From Cunninghamella blakesleeana (taxonomy: Eukaryota > Mucoromycota > Mucoromycetes > Mucorales > Cunninghamellaceae): a stretch of DNA of 64,000 bases. Under the pieces are notes generated by a model. It saw only the letters and a list, made by a program, of their open reading frames with translations, made no database searches and was not told the origin of the DNA. A program made the translations under genes and the position numbers. The stretch spans positions 5,325,501 to 5,389,500 of the forward strand of contig JAFCIZ010000005.1 of NCBI GenBank assembly GCA_017871115.1, in the 5' to 3' direction. Below, piece by piece: positions 1 through 14,039 of the stretch (position 1 is the stretch's first letter; every line of letters begins with the position of its first letter).

Positions 1-247
1 CGTGTTTGCATTTACTATAGTCTTGGTTTCTTTGTATTAATAATCCAAAGAATTCGTCTAATTCATTAATAATACATAGCTGATTCATGTATCCATTAAT
101 TTTGATCTGAATTACTATATTTGTAATGTTGTTACGTATTTATTTTATTTAAAAAGAATTATTATTTTATTTATTAAATTAAAAAATCCGAAAAATTAGT
201 AACTAGTATTATAAAAGATTATCCGCCGCTCCTTTCCTTTTTTTTTA

Positions 248-2430
248 TCATTTTTTCCATTTTCCTTGTAAAATCTTAGTGAGTGCTGATTTAACAATAG
301 TGGCTGCTTTATCATTTTCTTTTTTAGTAAGGCCAATGGTAAGATAAATTTTAATACTAGGTCTAGGTAATTCTCTTTCTTGATCATTAACATATTTTGC
401 TCTTGTGATTAAAACACCTTGTAAAGCACATTCATCTACTACATCTTGAAGTATTCTTTCTTCGTCTTCTCGAGTCAAGGTTACATTACGAGCATTTAAA
501 TAAGAAGGTTTGATACGAATATGAAAGAAAGGAATTGTATTAACTTCCATTGTTGGAGCATTGCTACCATCAATTTCAATAAGTTGTTCCAAACTTTTAT
601 GAGCAAGAATATTTCTAAAGGAATGAATACGTTCACGAAGTTCACGTAATAAATAAGGTTGTTGACTAATCATGTTAATGGCTTCTGAGGCTGAGATGGT
701 AAGCATAGCTGGAAGGGAGGCACTGAAACAATAAGCGCTACCAGATAAACGTTGGTGATCAACAATTTCAATACTACCAGCACAAAATCCTCCTGAGGAA
801 CATAAGGTTGTAGCTAAAGATCCAATGATCATATCAACTTCTTTAGCCTGTATAAAACAATCAGTTAAAAAGATATTATAGTTAGAATGGTTACTTTTTC
901 CCTTCTTCTTTTTTCCTTTAAAATAAATAAATAAATAATTAAATATAACAATCGTAATAGCTTACATCGACACCAAAATGATCAGTGGCACCAGCTCCAC
1001 GATTGCCTAAAACACCAATAGATTGGGATTCATCCAAAATTAATCGGTACTTGAATTTCTTTTTTAATTCAACCTAAATTGATCAAAATATAAGAGAATA
1101 ATCAGTAAAATTAATTAGTTTATTCTTTTTTGTTTGAAAAAGTTTATTTTTTAGTACATATATACATATCTTATTTTATTTTAAACATACCAAAGCTGGT
1201 AATGGTGAGATATCTCCATGATTAGCAAATAATGCTTCTGTAACAATAAATCGTCTTGTCAATCTTTTTTTGTGCTACATAAAAAAACAAAAACAAAAAA
1301 ACAAACAAACAAAAAGTCAGTTCAAAATTATTACCAAATTCTAAATGTTTTTTTTATAAAGACTTACTCTTAAAGTATCCATTTGAATATCATTTAATAC
1401 ACGTTCCAAATCATTCATATCATTATGCTTAAACCATCTAATATTAGATCTAGAGATTTGAACACCTTTTTGAATAGCAAAATTAACACCTTCATCACTA
1501 TAAATACATAATATTAAAAAAAAAAAAAAATAGGGATGATTATTTAATTAAATTATATAAATGTTATAATTATTTTCAGTCCTTTTTCTTTTTCCTTTTC
1601 CCTTTTTTTTTAATACTTACACTACCAATAAATCTCCACGTTTAGAAAAGGCAGGAATAACAGAAGAAATAGTAGAAAATCCTTGAGCGTAAATGATAGC
1701 ATCATCAGTACCTAAAAAGCGAGCAATATCTTTTTCCAACTTCATATGAATATCCAAAGTACCATAAAACCCAGGAGGACCACAAGTACCAACACCATAT
1801 TCTTTCAAAGTATCAATGGATTTTTGACGGATTTGTTCAGAAGCGACTAAATTTAAATAATTAGTAGTTGCCAAATTCATTAATGGTTTAGCATGGCCTT
1901 GGACTTTAGTTTTAGCAGTTTGTGCACCGATAATCAAAGGAGTCTTTTCTAAGTTCAATTTGTCATAAGAACTAAGCTTAGGAACTAAAGGTTCAGGTTG
2001 CCATTCTTCTACTAATTCATCAACTTCCTATATGTACATGAATTTTGTAAAATAATAAAGTTTTGATATGTATAAATATATATATTCTTTTTTTCATTCA
2101 TATAAATCAATAATAATAATAATAATAATAAGGATAATAGTAATAATATTTTATATACTATTATCCTAGTTCTAAATATCCATAATATTTTACCTTTTCA
2201 GTTAATTTAACAGCATTGTCATGAGGTTTATATTTTTTAGAAAGCATATATTTGATAGCAAAGAAAACTAAAAAGAGTTCAAGACAAATACGGAAAGGAT
2301 CATCTTGATAGGATGTTTTAAAGTAATTGATAGCAAGAGATGAACCAGGAATAGCGATCACTAATTCATATACTGAATGTATAGTGGAATTAATAAAAGC
2401 ATGATCAGGCGTTAAAGTGGGCTGTTCCAT
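248..2430 (-). CDS. LCB1: Serine palmitoyltransferase subunit 1 (LCB1/SPTLC1)
   Basis: Non-catalytic subunit of the ER enzyme that condenses serine and palmitoyl-CoA, the first step of sphingolipid synthesis. Six exons in transcription order: 2430-2194, 2027-1621, 1497-1368, 1274-1191, 1073-966, 847-248; they join in phase to 521 codons plus stop. The N-terminus has one hydrophobic segment (about residues 35-60) followed by the alpha-oxoamine synthase fold, with [27 protein letters not shown] and [13 protein letters not shown]. The last motif is where LCB2 has its PLP-binding lysine; here there is none, which identifies LCB1. The start is the first Met, MEQPTLTP, just before the membrane segment. 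Length is normal for the family. The partner LCB2 is not in this window. Divergent from the WD40 gene across a 3.6 kb gap. Confidence 0.95.
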
Positions 2431-2628
2431 TACAATAATAAAAATAGTGTTTATGGAATAAATAAAGAGGAAGGAAAAAAAAAAAAGAAAAAAAAAAAGA
2501 AATCTAGCGGTGTCTTGTTCCTTTAAAAAATAACCGGAGTTTAAATTTTAAAAGCTGCTTACTTATTTTAAAGTAGGATAATCAACTTTACTATAATAAT
2601 AGTACAATGGTAATGTTCAGATTCGATT

Positions 2629-2675
2629 TTATATATATATATATATATATATATGTATTTATATAATAATAAAAT

Positions 2676-2718
<43 letters not shown>

Positions 2719-2720
2719 AT
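2629..2720. repeat. Compound (TA)n/(CA)n microsatellite
   Basis: A TA run, a short spacer, an ACAC run and a second TA run, all seen directly. It lies about 200 bp upstream of LCB1. Confidence 0.9.
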
Positions 2721-5227
2721 GAATAATTGGTTTTTTTTAGTTTTTATTTTTAACTCAAGTAAATATTTATAATAAATAATACAACTACCAATGAAAGGAT
2801 TCGCCATTTTAATTAAAGTTATCCTGCTTTCTAATAATCATTTTTCTTTATCGCCCTTCCAGTATGAACGAATCTGGAGTTTTCGTAGTATATTTGTTTA
2901 AGAAATAGTGTTTTTTATTTTTCGTTTTAATATGCAATTCTATCGATTTTGATCTATGTGTTGTTACTTGATACATTTAAAAGTTCATACACAAATGCTA
3001 AGCTACGATGGTTATACTTTTTGATTGTCCGGCTTGCCCTCACTTATTATTTATATGATTTTTTTTTATTTTTTTTATTTTTATTATTTTTATTATTTTT
3101 ATTATTTTACTATTTTTACATATTGATCACAGAAATTATCATACTTATAACCATTTTTTGTATTGTAAAACTTTTTATATAATCTTTATTTAATTTCAAT
3201 ATCTCTATAAAAAATATTCTCTTATTTAGTTTTTAGCTATTATATTGAAATATCAAAAATTTAAGGTTTTATTGATGATTTCCAAAATATAACTGAAAGC
3301 TTCAATCAAAAGTTAATTTTCTTATTTAATAAACCAGTTATCTATATTTTTTTTTTTTTTTTTTTAGGTTACAAGATAATATTAGCAAAAGCAGCGAAAG
3401 TAGGTTTGGTAGCAATTACATAAAAATTAAAGTTAAATACTTTTAGTGGTCAAAAAAATAAATAAATCAAAGCAAATAAAACAAAAATAAAAGAATCAAG
3501 GTTATATATGAAAGTTTATAATTTTCTTTGTTTTTGTTGTTATTTTACCCAATAGAAAATACAACTAAAGGATACCGAGTATGATAATATAGAGGTTGGA
3601 GTTGAAACAAATATTGACAGCGATAATAACAATGGCTTAGAATAAGATTCATATAAAGAAAAATTCTGTACCTCAGCAATTAAAAACCAATCATTATTAT
3701 TTAAAAAATGATGGTAATCTATTAGAAAGTTGGTAAGATTATTTTAAAAACTCTTTAAAGGGACCTAAAGAATAAGGCCATGTTATAAATCAATATATAT
3801 ATGAAATTTTGTGAGTGATCAATTAAACAGTTATAATATATGATGATAAATACTACCAAGTACTATATATACTATACCTATCCCACATATGATATTTGAA
3901 TAATGTGTTTAAAAGAAAATCAACTTGATTATGGAGAGATCTTCTGATGCTAAAAATGTATCACTTTTTTTTAATAGTTTTTCGATCTTTGTAGTCAAAC
4001 ACAAATGAATTTCAACGTAGATTTTCCAAATTGACAGTTTCCATCGATATTAATTAATCAGCACTTATTTGAGGGTTTTAAAATAAGTTTGGATTTTTTT
4101 ACTAGCAAAGTTATTTTTAATATTAGATGTTATTTTATATATGTATAAACATCCTCTTTTTATTATCTTGTATAAATAGGTGTAATACAATAATATATAT
4201 ATATATACATATATATATAATGGGTCGTTATTTTAATTTTTTTTTTTGTACCATGTAAAAATCATAGCTTTTTTCATCGTTCTATATGTGATTATTATTA
4301 TATAAATATATTTACCTTGATCAACTAATCGATACTTTTAAAAAAGATAATGCTAATTATATAAAATGAGATTCACATTTATTAAAATAATGATTTATAA
4401 AATTGTAGCATTTTTTTTAATATTATGATGAACTTCTTTATTATAAAGACAAGCAGCTATAAAAAAACAATGCATTAAAAATATAAGAAATAAAAAGAAA
4501 ACTAGTTTCTTTCTCTTTCATTCTTTTTGAAATAGAAAAAAATGCTTGTATATGTTTAATTTTATAGAAAGTTCTTATTAATTAAATATGTGTCTTTAAG
4601 TAGCTTATTGTAAAAAAGTCAGAAGGTATAGGTTTGTTATTATTATTATATATTATCATTAACAGAGCAAATGATTAAACGGAATGCATAATTTTAATAG
4701 GTTGTAAACCAAGTGAACAAATAAGAATTTCAAATAAATGGCCAAAAAGAAGCAGGAGTGAACCTTTTCATGCACGGTAACGATCCAGCTACACTATATA
4801 AAAAAGATGAATCAACCATCGGTAGCATAAATAGGTAATTGATATTATAAAGCCAATTCTATCCCTCTCGATTTTATTGTTTTATATAATTAAAATAATA
4901 CAAAAATATTGTACTATTTTTGTAAAATCATAGCCTTTCTATCTTTCTATAATGCTATTGAGTTTCAAAATTTGCATTGATTATTTTTATATAATTTTTT
5001 TTCTTTTTTCCTTTTCCTTTTCTTTTTGTTTGATCATTAAGTATTATATTTTTTTAAATAAATAAATATACACACAATTAAAAAACATTATGAGCATATT
5101 GATACATTTTTTGATTATAATTAAACTAAGTTACACATTTAAAAAAAATTTAAGATCAAATTTTTTTATGTAGCCAAGATATTAATTTAAAGGTAAGTTA
5201 GAAAACCGATCTATGGTATGAAACCCG

Positions 5228-5228
<1 letters not shown>

Positions 5229-5262
<34 letters not shown>
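5229..5262. repeat. (TA)n microsatellite followed by TGTA repeats
   Basis: About 16 TA units, then three TGTA units. Similar TA runs occur at about 8972-9005, 13999-14037 and 19239-19272. Confidence 0.9.
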
Positions 5263-5273
<11 letters not shown>

Positions 5274-5459
5274 ATAAAATAAAATTATATTGTAATAAAT
5301 TTGCAAACATAGCTATGTATAAATATTCATATTTATTTCTACATATAATAATATATACCTTATAAAAGACGAATCTTGATTTTTTTGATCAGTAAGAAGT
5401 AAAAAAAGCCAGTTAATTGCTACTATGGCTTTTGTAAATTCAAATTATCTTGGCAGAGT

Positions 5460-5490
<31 letters not shown>

Positions 5491-6010
5491 TTTTAAAAAA
5501 ATACACATATTAAATAGAAATTCAATATATAATATTTACTAATATATACTATGGTGCCTGGATAGGATAAAAAAATGAAAACTTGTCAATACAGATTAGG
5601 AAAATAAAAAGAAAAGTTATCGGGATTTTAAATTACATTTTATAAAAAGAAAAAAGTAATTTTTTTTCTCTCTTTTTCTCTTTAATTTATTTTCATTACT
5701 TTTAAACAAATATAATTAGCAGAACCTTTATTTTTTAATATATATTTGTATATATTTATTTATATACACGTGTACATATATAGATATATATCAGTATAAA
5801 TACATTATTATAAATTCCTTAGATGGTTGAAAATGTAAAGTAAAAAAAATAATAATTATTATAATAATAACGATAATAATAATAATAAAAGCATACTGTG
5901 TTAAAAAAAATTAAATTCGTAAAAACCTTTTTCTTTTCTTTTTTTCTTTTTCTTTTTTTGGACGTATATATGTTTATAAAATATAGTCTAGTGGAAATCA
6001 GTCTAGTTTT

Positions 6011-8954
6011 ATGATACGAAGACATTCGGCTGGCGATACTAGCATTTCACAGTCTACTAGATTACCAGTTTATCCACCATCAACACCTGATCATAACTGT
6101 CCTTTTTTCTTTACACCAGAGGGTACTTATAATTTAACTTATAAAATATTTTTTCGTTCATTGGCACCCTATTATACTGTTGGGACCACTGCTAGTTTAG
6201 TATCTATAAAATATAAAGAAACTGCACCTAGTTCAATAAATCGATATGAACCCCAACCTGGAGCAAGGAGTTATCGTCGATTTAAGTTTGGTCAAATGGA
6301 ATCTAATAGTAATAATAATAATGCTGATTTAAACAACAGTTATAATAATAATAATAATAGCAATAACAACTTTAATAATAATTATAATAATAATAACAAT
6401 AATAATAATAATAGCACTAATAATAGTAATAATAGTAACAATAACGATAGCAGCAGTAATAATAGTAGTAATTTAAACTTTAACACTATATCACCACTAA
6501 CATCCACTTCAGCTATATTAATGGAAGAAGATATTACTACATTATCCAATAATTCTACCTTAACAACTAATACATATCCTTTATCGACACCTACTTCACC
6601 TATAACCAATGACCATCAATTTCAAAAACGTATGACCATACCTTCATCCGGATACCATCAAGACCTATCATCTTCTTCGATTCCTTTTTCACCAACTGGC
6701 AATTCTCCATCTTATATTAATAGTAATAACAATAGTAATAGTAGCACTTTTTCACCTCAGCCAACTACTAGATCATATTCATCATCTTCATCATTGTCTT
6801 CGTCTCCTCGTAAACCAAAAACAAACATTACTAAAACAAATTCAAGTTTTGTACAAAAAATTATTACGAATGGTCAACTAGCGAAAATATTAGTGGAAAG
6901 GACAAGTGAAGATACAAATTTATTCTATAATTGTGGATCTAGTTTTGTATGGATGGATGCTGCTTGTAAACCTATGGTAAATATACATATGTTTTTATAT
7001 ATAAATATATCCATATAGAATGGAAAAAATACATGATCATTTTTTAACTTTTTCTCATTCATTCATTTTTTATTCATTTTTTTTTTGCTCTGTATGATCA
7101 TTATTTAGGAACCACTGTCAAGGATTATATTCAATCGCGCTTTTCCAACTTCGCACGATGTAAATTTATTAACACGTGGTTCTGCCCACTTGGATATTAT
7201 TATTGGGTTCACGTCAGGTGATATAATATGGTTTGATCCATTATGTAATAAGTATGGTCGGATAAATAAAGGGGTAAAAAATAAATTAAAATTAAAATAA
7301 ATCACTTAAAGAGAAGAAAACAAATTACTTATCATCATTACTATTTTATTACCATCACTGTATAAATATAGGGTGTAATGAATTCATCTTCCATCACAAT
7401 GATTCGTTGGTTACAAGGATCAGAAAACTTATTTATGGCTGCATTTCAGGACGGATCTATTATGCTATTCGACAAGGAAAAAGAAGATGAGTTATTTAAC
7501 CCTAATGATCATGATAAAAATGTTACTACGACATCGAACCATACATCATCTTCCACATCACCTCCTTCATCGTCATCTCAATGGCATTATCATCAAAAAT
7601 ATCCTTCTTCTCCACCTTTGTCACAACAACATTCGACTGCTGGCCAACATCGCTCAAAACAATCAACTCCAAAACAAACGTAAGTTTATTTTTTCTTTTT
7701 TTAATGGTTTTATTATATATATATTTATATATTTATATATTTATATGGGAATGGAGTTATATTAAAGTGCTATTTTTTTTTTCTTTTTCTTTTTTTGTAT
7801 TTAAATATATTAGTTTTCGTATTACTAAACCTTCAGCAAAAATTTCGGCAAAAAGCAATCCTGTTGCTCATTGGAAATTATCAAATCAATCGATCACTGG
7901 TAATAATATATATAAAAAAAGGCAAAGAAAAATAAATGAGTGTATTAAAATTATAATTAATATTTTATTGATTCTACTTTGTTTAGCTTTCGCATTTTCA
8001 CCTGATTGTCAGCATGTTGCTGTAGTTGGATTAGATGGATATATGCGAGTGATCAATTTTGTAAATGAAAAGTAAGTAAATAATAAATTGTATATGTATT
8101 GATGTCTTTATTTTATTTATTTATTAATAATAATTATACTTTTTTTTTTTGATTATGATAATAATAAATATTAGATTATTAGATGTATATGAATCATATT
8201 ACGGTGGATTATTATGTGTTTCTTGGAGTCCTGATGGTAGATATATCTTGGTAATTAAAAATATAAAATGAAAAAAGTTGACCAAAAAAAGAGAAGAGAA
8301 AATAAGTTACACATAAATATGGATGATATAACTAATTGTTATATATATCAATTCATTTCTCTATTAGGCTGGTGGACAGGATGATCTTGTTACTATTTGG
8401 GCTTTTCGGGAACAACGGATTATTGCCAGATGTCAAGGTCATAGTTCTTGGGTAACAAGTGTAGCTTTTGACCCTTGGAGATGTGATGAACGAGTATATC
8501 GATTTGCTAGTGTTGGAGAAGATGCAAAATTAATATTGTGGGATTTCTCGGTACCCGCTTTACATTTACCTAAAACTGTAAGTTCTCTTTCTATTACAAA
8601 ATTAATTAAATTAAATAAATAGCAGAATCTAATAAATATATATATAAATATTTAACTAAACCTATTTTTTCTTTCTTTCTATTATATTTTTTACAAATCC
8701 ATTACCAGAGAGTTAATACTAGACATCGTGGTGCATCAGTATCATCGATGACAAATGGGAATGTACTTCAAACAGTAATAGATAGACCTGCAACTTTACA
8801 TCCAGTCGTATCCAAAACAGAAGTAGCTATATTACAACCTACAATGGTAAAAACAATTCATGCTGATCCTTGTGTTGGCGTTTATTTTAGAGAAGATGCT
8901 ATTATAACTACAGATAAACGTGGACGTGTATGTGTTTGGAAACGACCTTCATAA
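6011..8954 (+). CDS. creC: CreC/WDR20-type WD40 protein, Asn-rich
   Basis: Likely the WD40 partner of a CreB/USP12/USP46-type deubiquitinase, which in filamentous fungi acts in carbon catabolite regulation. Eight exons: 6011-6976, 7109-7273, 7372-7679, 7814-7899, 7987-8071, 8175-8250, 8368-8577, 8709-8954; they join in phase to 713 residues. After about 95 residues comes a long Asn tract (about 97-160), then Ser/Thr/Pro-rich sequence, then the conserved propeller: [86 protein letters not shown] and a last [10 protein letters not shown] at the C-terminus. Family assignment rests on this motif order. The Asn tract is encoded by AAT/AAC repeats and is probably length-variable. The start is the first Met of the open frame; an alternative further upstream is not excluded. 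Confidence 0.88.
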
Positions 8955-8967
8955 TAATTTATTTAGC

Positions 8968-9009
<42 letters not shown>

Positions 9010-9475
9010 TGAATGTATATTTTTCTTTCCTTTTTTTTTTTTTTTGAAAAAAACTGTAATTGTATAAAATATTTCGCCCTTAATATTCTATTGATGATGG
9101 TGCATTAAAAATGGTTGAGCTTGTTAAAAAAATGAACCCTTCAATTACTGTTATTTTTATTTTTGTGGAAACAATATAGTTTTTTTGAGAGATATTTATT
9201 ATTTTTAAAAAAAATGATGCAAAAATTTCTTTTTTTTTCTATCTTTTTGATAATACTATATAAACGTTTATGATTTTATTTTTATAAAGCAAGTCAATTG
9301 ATCAATGCAAGTTTACTAGTATGGTGTTAGTGAATTTATTTTAATCAGCGGTAATTAAAAAAATTACGTGACGTTTACTCAATATATAAATTGGGTGTGC
9401 ACTATCTTTTTTTTTTTTGTTGTTTTTGTTTTTCCTCTTTCATTTTATATTCTCTTACATTAATTTTTTTTAAAT
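8955..9475. other. Intergenic region, CreC end to NDUFA5 promoter
   Basis: Holds a TA microsatellite just after the CreC stop, T- and A-rich tracts, and a CRE-like site about 110 bp before the next start. No gene seen. Confidence 0.7.
9364..9373 (+). promoter_or_regulatory. CRE-like element TACGTGACGT
   Basis: The sequence ttacgtgacgttt lies about 105 bp upstream of the NDUFA5 start. It contains both an ACGTG core and TGACGT, the binding core of bZIP (ATF/CREB-type) factors. It stands out in very AT-rich DNA. Function is inferred from the motif only. Confidence 0.35.
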
Positions 9476-10051
9476 ATGTTTTATTCTAGACGTCTTTTAC
9501 AAGCTGCCACCAAGGTATACCATTTATCCAATTTATTTTATTATTGCTAAAAAAAATATTTTTATTATTTTGTGGGCAGTATCATTCCCCCTTCACTTTG
9601 GAAAATATATAATAATATTATTATAACTACTTGTATTTATTGAATAACTAAATGACTATATATTAACCTATATACCTATACACATCTATATCTATGTATC
9701 TATGTATAGGTTACTACTGGTTTAACCGGTATTCCAGTACACCCTAATCCTCGTCCTCATTTAATTCAAACATATAACAATACATTATCAGCATTATCAC
9801 GTTTCCCTGCCCATGCAGTTTATCGTCAAGCTACTGAATCCTTCACCAAAAATCGTTTATCTATTGTTGAATCCACTGAAGATGTTAATGAAATCGAAAC
9901 CAAAATTGGAGGTGGACAAATTGAAGAACTTATTTTACAAGCTGAAGATGAACTTAAATTAGTTAGTAAGATGGAAGAATGGAAACCTTGGGAAGAACTT
10001 GAAGTACCTATTCCTGAAACTCAATGGGTATATCCTGCTAACAAAGAATAA
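9476..10051 (+). CDS. NADH:ubiquinone oxidoreductase subunit NDUFA5 (B13)
   Basis: Accessory subunit of the peripheral arm of mitochondrial complex I. Two exons, 9476-9514 (13 codons) and 9710-10051, joined in phase 0 to give 126 residues. The protein has the family's VTTGLTGIPVHPNPRP start, a middle helical region (LSALSRFPAHAVYRQATE) and a Glu-rich C-terminus ending WKPWEELEVPIPETQW. Because exon 2 has no initiating Met, a Met-to-stop scan would miss most of the gene. Length fits the family (about 115-150 residues). The short Arg-containing N-terminus (MFYSRRLLQAATK) suits mitochondrial import. Confidence 0.93.
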
Positions 10052-13000
10052 TCATAATAATAAAAATTAATAATTTATAATAATAATAATATAATGATAA
10101 TAAAAAACTATATACATGTAAAAATAAATCGAAAATAAAAAGGGATATAGAGTTATACTTTTTTGGTGGGTGTTTTTTAATATTAATTATATACAATCCA
10201 TCACCACACAACACATTTACACATAAATATACATTTGGATCACCATTTAATTCAACAAATCAACACACAAAAAAAAAAAGAATAAAACCTCCATCTTTTC
10301 AAATTCAAAACTTTATGTATTCATTCTTCTCAAAAAGCAATATATATGTGAAAAAATATAAAAAGAAAAAGTAGAATTGTTCTATTAGATTATTTATTTT
10401 AAATATATAAAATAAAATAAACAAGTGTTATATTTGTGTTAAATCAGTTGCCATCATATTTTATCATTTTATTTACATGATTTCACTAATGCAAAAATAG
10501 TTTAAATATATATATATATATATAATATATTCCCTTTGGATATTTTTTAAAAGAAACATTATCATCCGTTGTCATTTTTACTTCAACAAGTAATAACAAT
10601 AATTTATAAATCACAATAATTTATCTTATATGTAGTCAAATACTTTTATTTTTGTAATTGATTGATCAAAAAAAAAAGATATTATAATTTTAAATAATAT
10701 TCATATAAAAATTGAATTGTATAATTTGAATTTATTATCGTTGACAGATTAATATTTGAGTTAAATGTCATAATAAATGGTAAGAACTAATAATTGCAGA
10801 AACGGATATTAGGACGAGTAGTTGATGCTTCTACTCTTTTATTCTTTCAGTTGTTGGCAGTATTTATTTTTTTAATATATGCCTTATTAGTTCAAGTGTC
10901 TAGATTTAATGTTGTTGTCATAGTTGTCATTGAAACTATAGGACCCCCTTTTTTTTTAATTACACTTTTAAAAAATTCCTTTGATGACTTGCATTTGATA
11001 CCTATATCCCTAGAGCATTCCATTCTTGCATACTAGTTGGTGTTTTATTTTGTTTTGGTTGAGAGTTATGGTAGTGGTAAAAAAAAACAATAATAATAAT
11101 AATATATTGATGATAAAGTGAGCCATAATAGACGATACAAAATTAGAAGAATAAGTAAGTAATGAATGCCCTCTTAGTTTATTTTAAACCAACAATTTGC
11201 TGTATTATTCTATGTTTTTAATAATGTGTCAATATTCAATAAAAATTAGATCGCTGTGATCACTATGCTAGGTTCATGCAGAGCTAAAAATATGATAATA
11301 ATAAAAAGATCCTTTTTCATATATCATTAAATCTGGTAAAACTTCCTAAGAATAATTTGTTGCTTATTTAATGTGCACTTGATAAAATCCATGATTACAT
11401 CAAAATAAACATATTATTTGAAGGGTTGAGATGAATCAATCTACTTTTTCGTGATGATTCTAATCTAGAGATAGTATTTAAATTATTCTTTTTCAGATCA
11501 TTTGAGAGTAGTTTATCTATTGTTTTGATACTAATCAGGTGGTGTAATCCTAGTTTTTCGTTATTTGCTGTCAAGTAATTCTTCGTATGAATAGTTCATT
11601 ACCTTTATGTAAAATTAAAGAAATAATAGGTAATATTACTTGCTGCTTTATTAAAAAAGTTATTAGCCAATATTTGTTTTTTAATAATCTCTTTCTCTCT
11701 CTAAATATATAGTTTATACTAATTTTATTTTATTTAGCAAAAGTATTTTTTTTTACCTTAACCTTGTAGCATATAGATTGAAATTACATATATATAAATT
11801 CAATAAACTTGTTTTTATGCTAAAAGTCTTAAAAAGTTCTTTAATAAAGCGATTGTATATAGCTTGCTACAAAGTTTTATCTATGTTTAACTTCTTTGGC
11901 ATAAACGTATGTTATTTGTCTTTTCAAAAGTTTTTTTATTTTTTTTTATTTTTTTGAGTTAGTTAAATATTAAAGCCATTTTCAATATCATAAATAAATT
12001 AAAAAGGAATAGATTTATATAAATAATAATAGTAATGATAATATTTTATTATAAGATGGTGAAGCGAAGGAAAAGGTTTATTTTTTTCATATTATGTACA
12101 AAACTCAACATAATATTTTTAAAATTTCGCCATTCAAAAATTTTTTCTGGAAAACTCTCGTTTTCTTATTCCTCCCACATTCAAACAAGATAGCTTATAA
12201 TCCAATCTTCATTATTTCTTTGTCTTTTTTTCTTTATTCTTTTTTTAAAAAAATAATAAAAAATAAAAATTATAAAAAAAAATAATACAGTTTACTCAAT
12301 TATAAAATTTTATTTATTTTTAATTTTATAAAGTCATATCAAGCCAAATGTTTATAATTCTCTATTAATAATAATCAGCAGTGTTGGCATTTTAATATAT
12401 CAACGTTATACTGAATCACTGTACATAGGCTAATTTTCATGCAATGATCATAATTATTTGACCAAATAACTGAATGTTAGACTTGGATGTGATTCTTTAA
12501 TTTAATTTATTAATCTTCGAGATCATCGTATGGAAATTCGTTTATATATAGCGGATGAATAGGTTGTTAACCTGTTGAAATTTCAAATTGATTGATTCAA
12601 TATCTATAGAGATAATTCATTATTTAGTTCACTATAATTTTTTAAATTCCCCAAGAGGTACTCTATATTTATTATAAACTAAAATAAAAAAACTCAAAAA
12701 GGAAGTATAGGAAGGTAGTTCAACAAACAAACAAACAAATAAAACATAAAAAAAAATGATTTTTTATATTTATTTTTATATTTGTGGCTGCCTCTCTCTT
12801 TCTGCTTAATTTTTTTTTCTTTTGAATTTGTTACATTCAATTTTAAAAAAATATGCTCGTTATATTAATTAAATATATATTTGTGTAAAAATTAAATAAA
12901 TAAAATAAAATAACCTGTTCCATATTGGAAGGAGTACCATGATACGAATATATGAGGCCAAGCCAATTATGGTATACATCTCACAAATTCAACCTATAAA

Positions 13001-13537
13001 AAGTAACTTCTGTACCACTCAACTCAACTTTATATATAATACTTAATTTATCAAAATAAATTGAAATCATGATATTTTACTATCCTCTTTTTATAAAAGG
13101 TATCCTCATCGTCATTATAAATATAAATGTACATGTATGTTGTTATCAATATATTAAATTTGTATATATAATATATCAATATATAGTACATATATGTTTA
13201 CAATATATTGAACATGATTCTAAAGAATCATCCCACCTGTCAAAAATATTAAATAGTTTTTATTTATTTATTTATTATATATAAAAGGATATTAGATTAT
13301 TATTAGAATTATTATGTAAAAAGTATTTTTTTTTTTAATATATATATAAAGTACTATAATAAAAAATAAATAGATGATTGATTTTCAAAATGCATTTGTT
13401 TTGTTATTTTTTTTATAAAAAAAAAATAAGGGATTAAGGGAAATAGAAAGACAGACATATATCAAAAAAAAAAAGGGGAGAGAGAGAGATAGAAAGAAAA
13501 GATGAAGGGGAATAATGAAGTTGATATTATTAATTAT
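10052..13537. other. Gene-poor AT-rich region
   Basis: A 3.5 kb gap between the ends of two convergent genes (NDUFA5 + and GPI protein -). Open frames at 10794-11036, 12094-12285 and 13069-13284 are AT-rich hydrophobic or Lys/Asn-rich and look like chance. Slightly less AT-rich stretches near 11220-11640 and 12400-12620 may be old decayed sequence, but I could not recognise a family. No tRNA- or rRNA-like sequence seen. Confidence 0.6.
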
Positions 13538-13991
13538 TTAAAATACAAAAGCAATCACGGCAACGGCACTTAAAGCGAAAGCAGTCTTCTTTGTTAAATC
13601 TAAACCAGACATACGAGAAGCAGAACCACCAGTAAAGATGGAAGTACCACCGGTAGGAGCACTACCTTTACCGGAGTTAGGAATAGTTGGGGTAGAAGCG
13701 AAAGGTAAAACTGTAATAGGAATGTTCAAAGGGGCACCGTTAGCGCTGAAAACAACATTATAAGAACCAGCAGAGATGGTAGTAGGGATAGGGAAATTGA
13801 TAGAGTGTTCATAATAAGTAACATTTCCGTTTTGTTTAGCAGAAGCAGAGGTTTTGGAAACATCAGCAGCTGTAGAAATAACAAGGTTAGTAGCATTGGC
13901 ACCACCGGTTGCAGCTACAAGGTTAATAGTAAGAGTGATACCTATAATAACAAATAAAAATAACATAAACGAAATATGAATAAATTATACA

Positions 13992-14039
<48 letters not shown>

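Larger units (their letters stand above)
2431..6010. other. AT-rich intergenic region with coding-like relics
   Basis: A 3.6 kb gap between divergent genes, so it should hold both promoters. It contains long TA and CA/TA microsatellites and no intact gene. Open frames such as the one at 2949-3182 are low-complexity Phe/Leu/Tyr runs. Around 3365-3650 and 4735-4845 the plus strand has short, less AT-rich, coding-like stretches that end in stops or at splice-like sites (see findings). Confidence 0.7.

Noticed and set aside
2949..3182. 77-codon hydrophobic frame
   Set aside because: Almost entirely Phe/Leu/Tyr/Ile from T-rich DNA; no gene-like composition or splice context.
3640..4090. Frame with many TAA/TAG/TGA where Gln or Arg would fit, suggesting RIP-like decay or an altered code
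   Set aside because: About 13 stops in some 165 codons is near the chance rate at this base composition, and all real genes in the window use the standard code.
6382..6609. Minus-strand poly-Leu frame
   Set aside because: Antisense reading of the Asn-repeat codons of CreC.
11220..11640. Minus-strand fragment reading GFYQVHI-like, resembling a reverse transcriptase box
   Set aside because: Only seven residues, with stops around it in all frames and no neighbouring RT motifs. Chance cannot be excluded.
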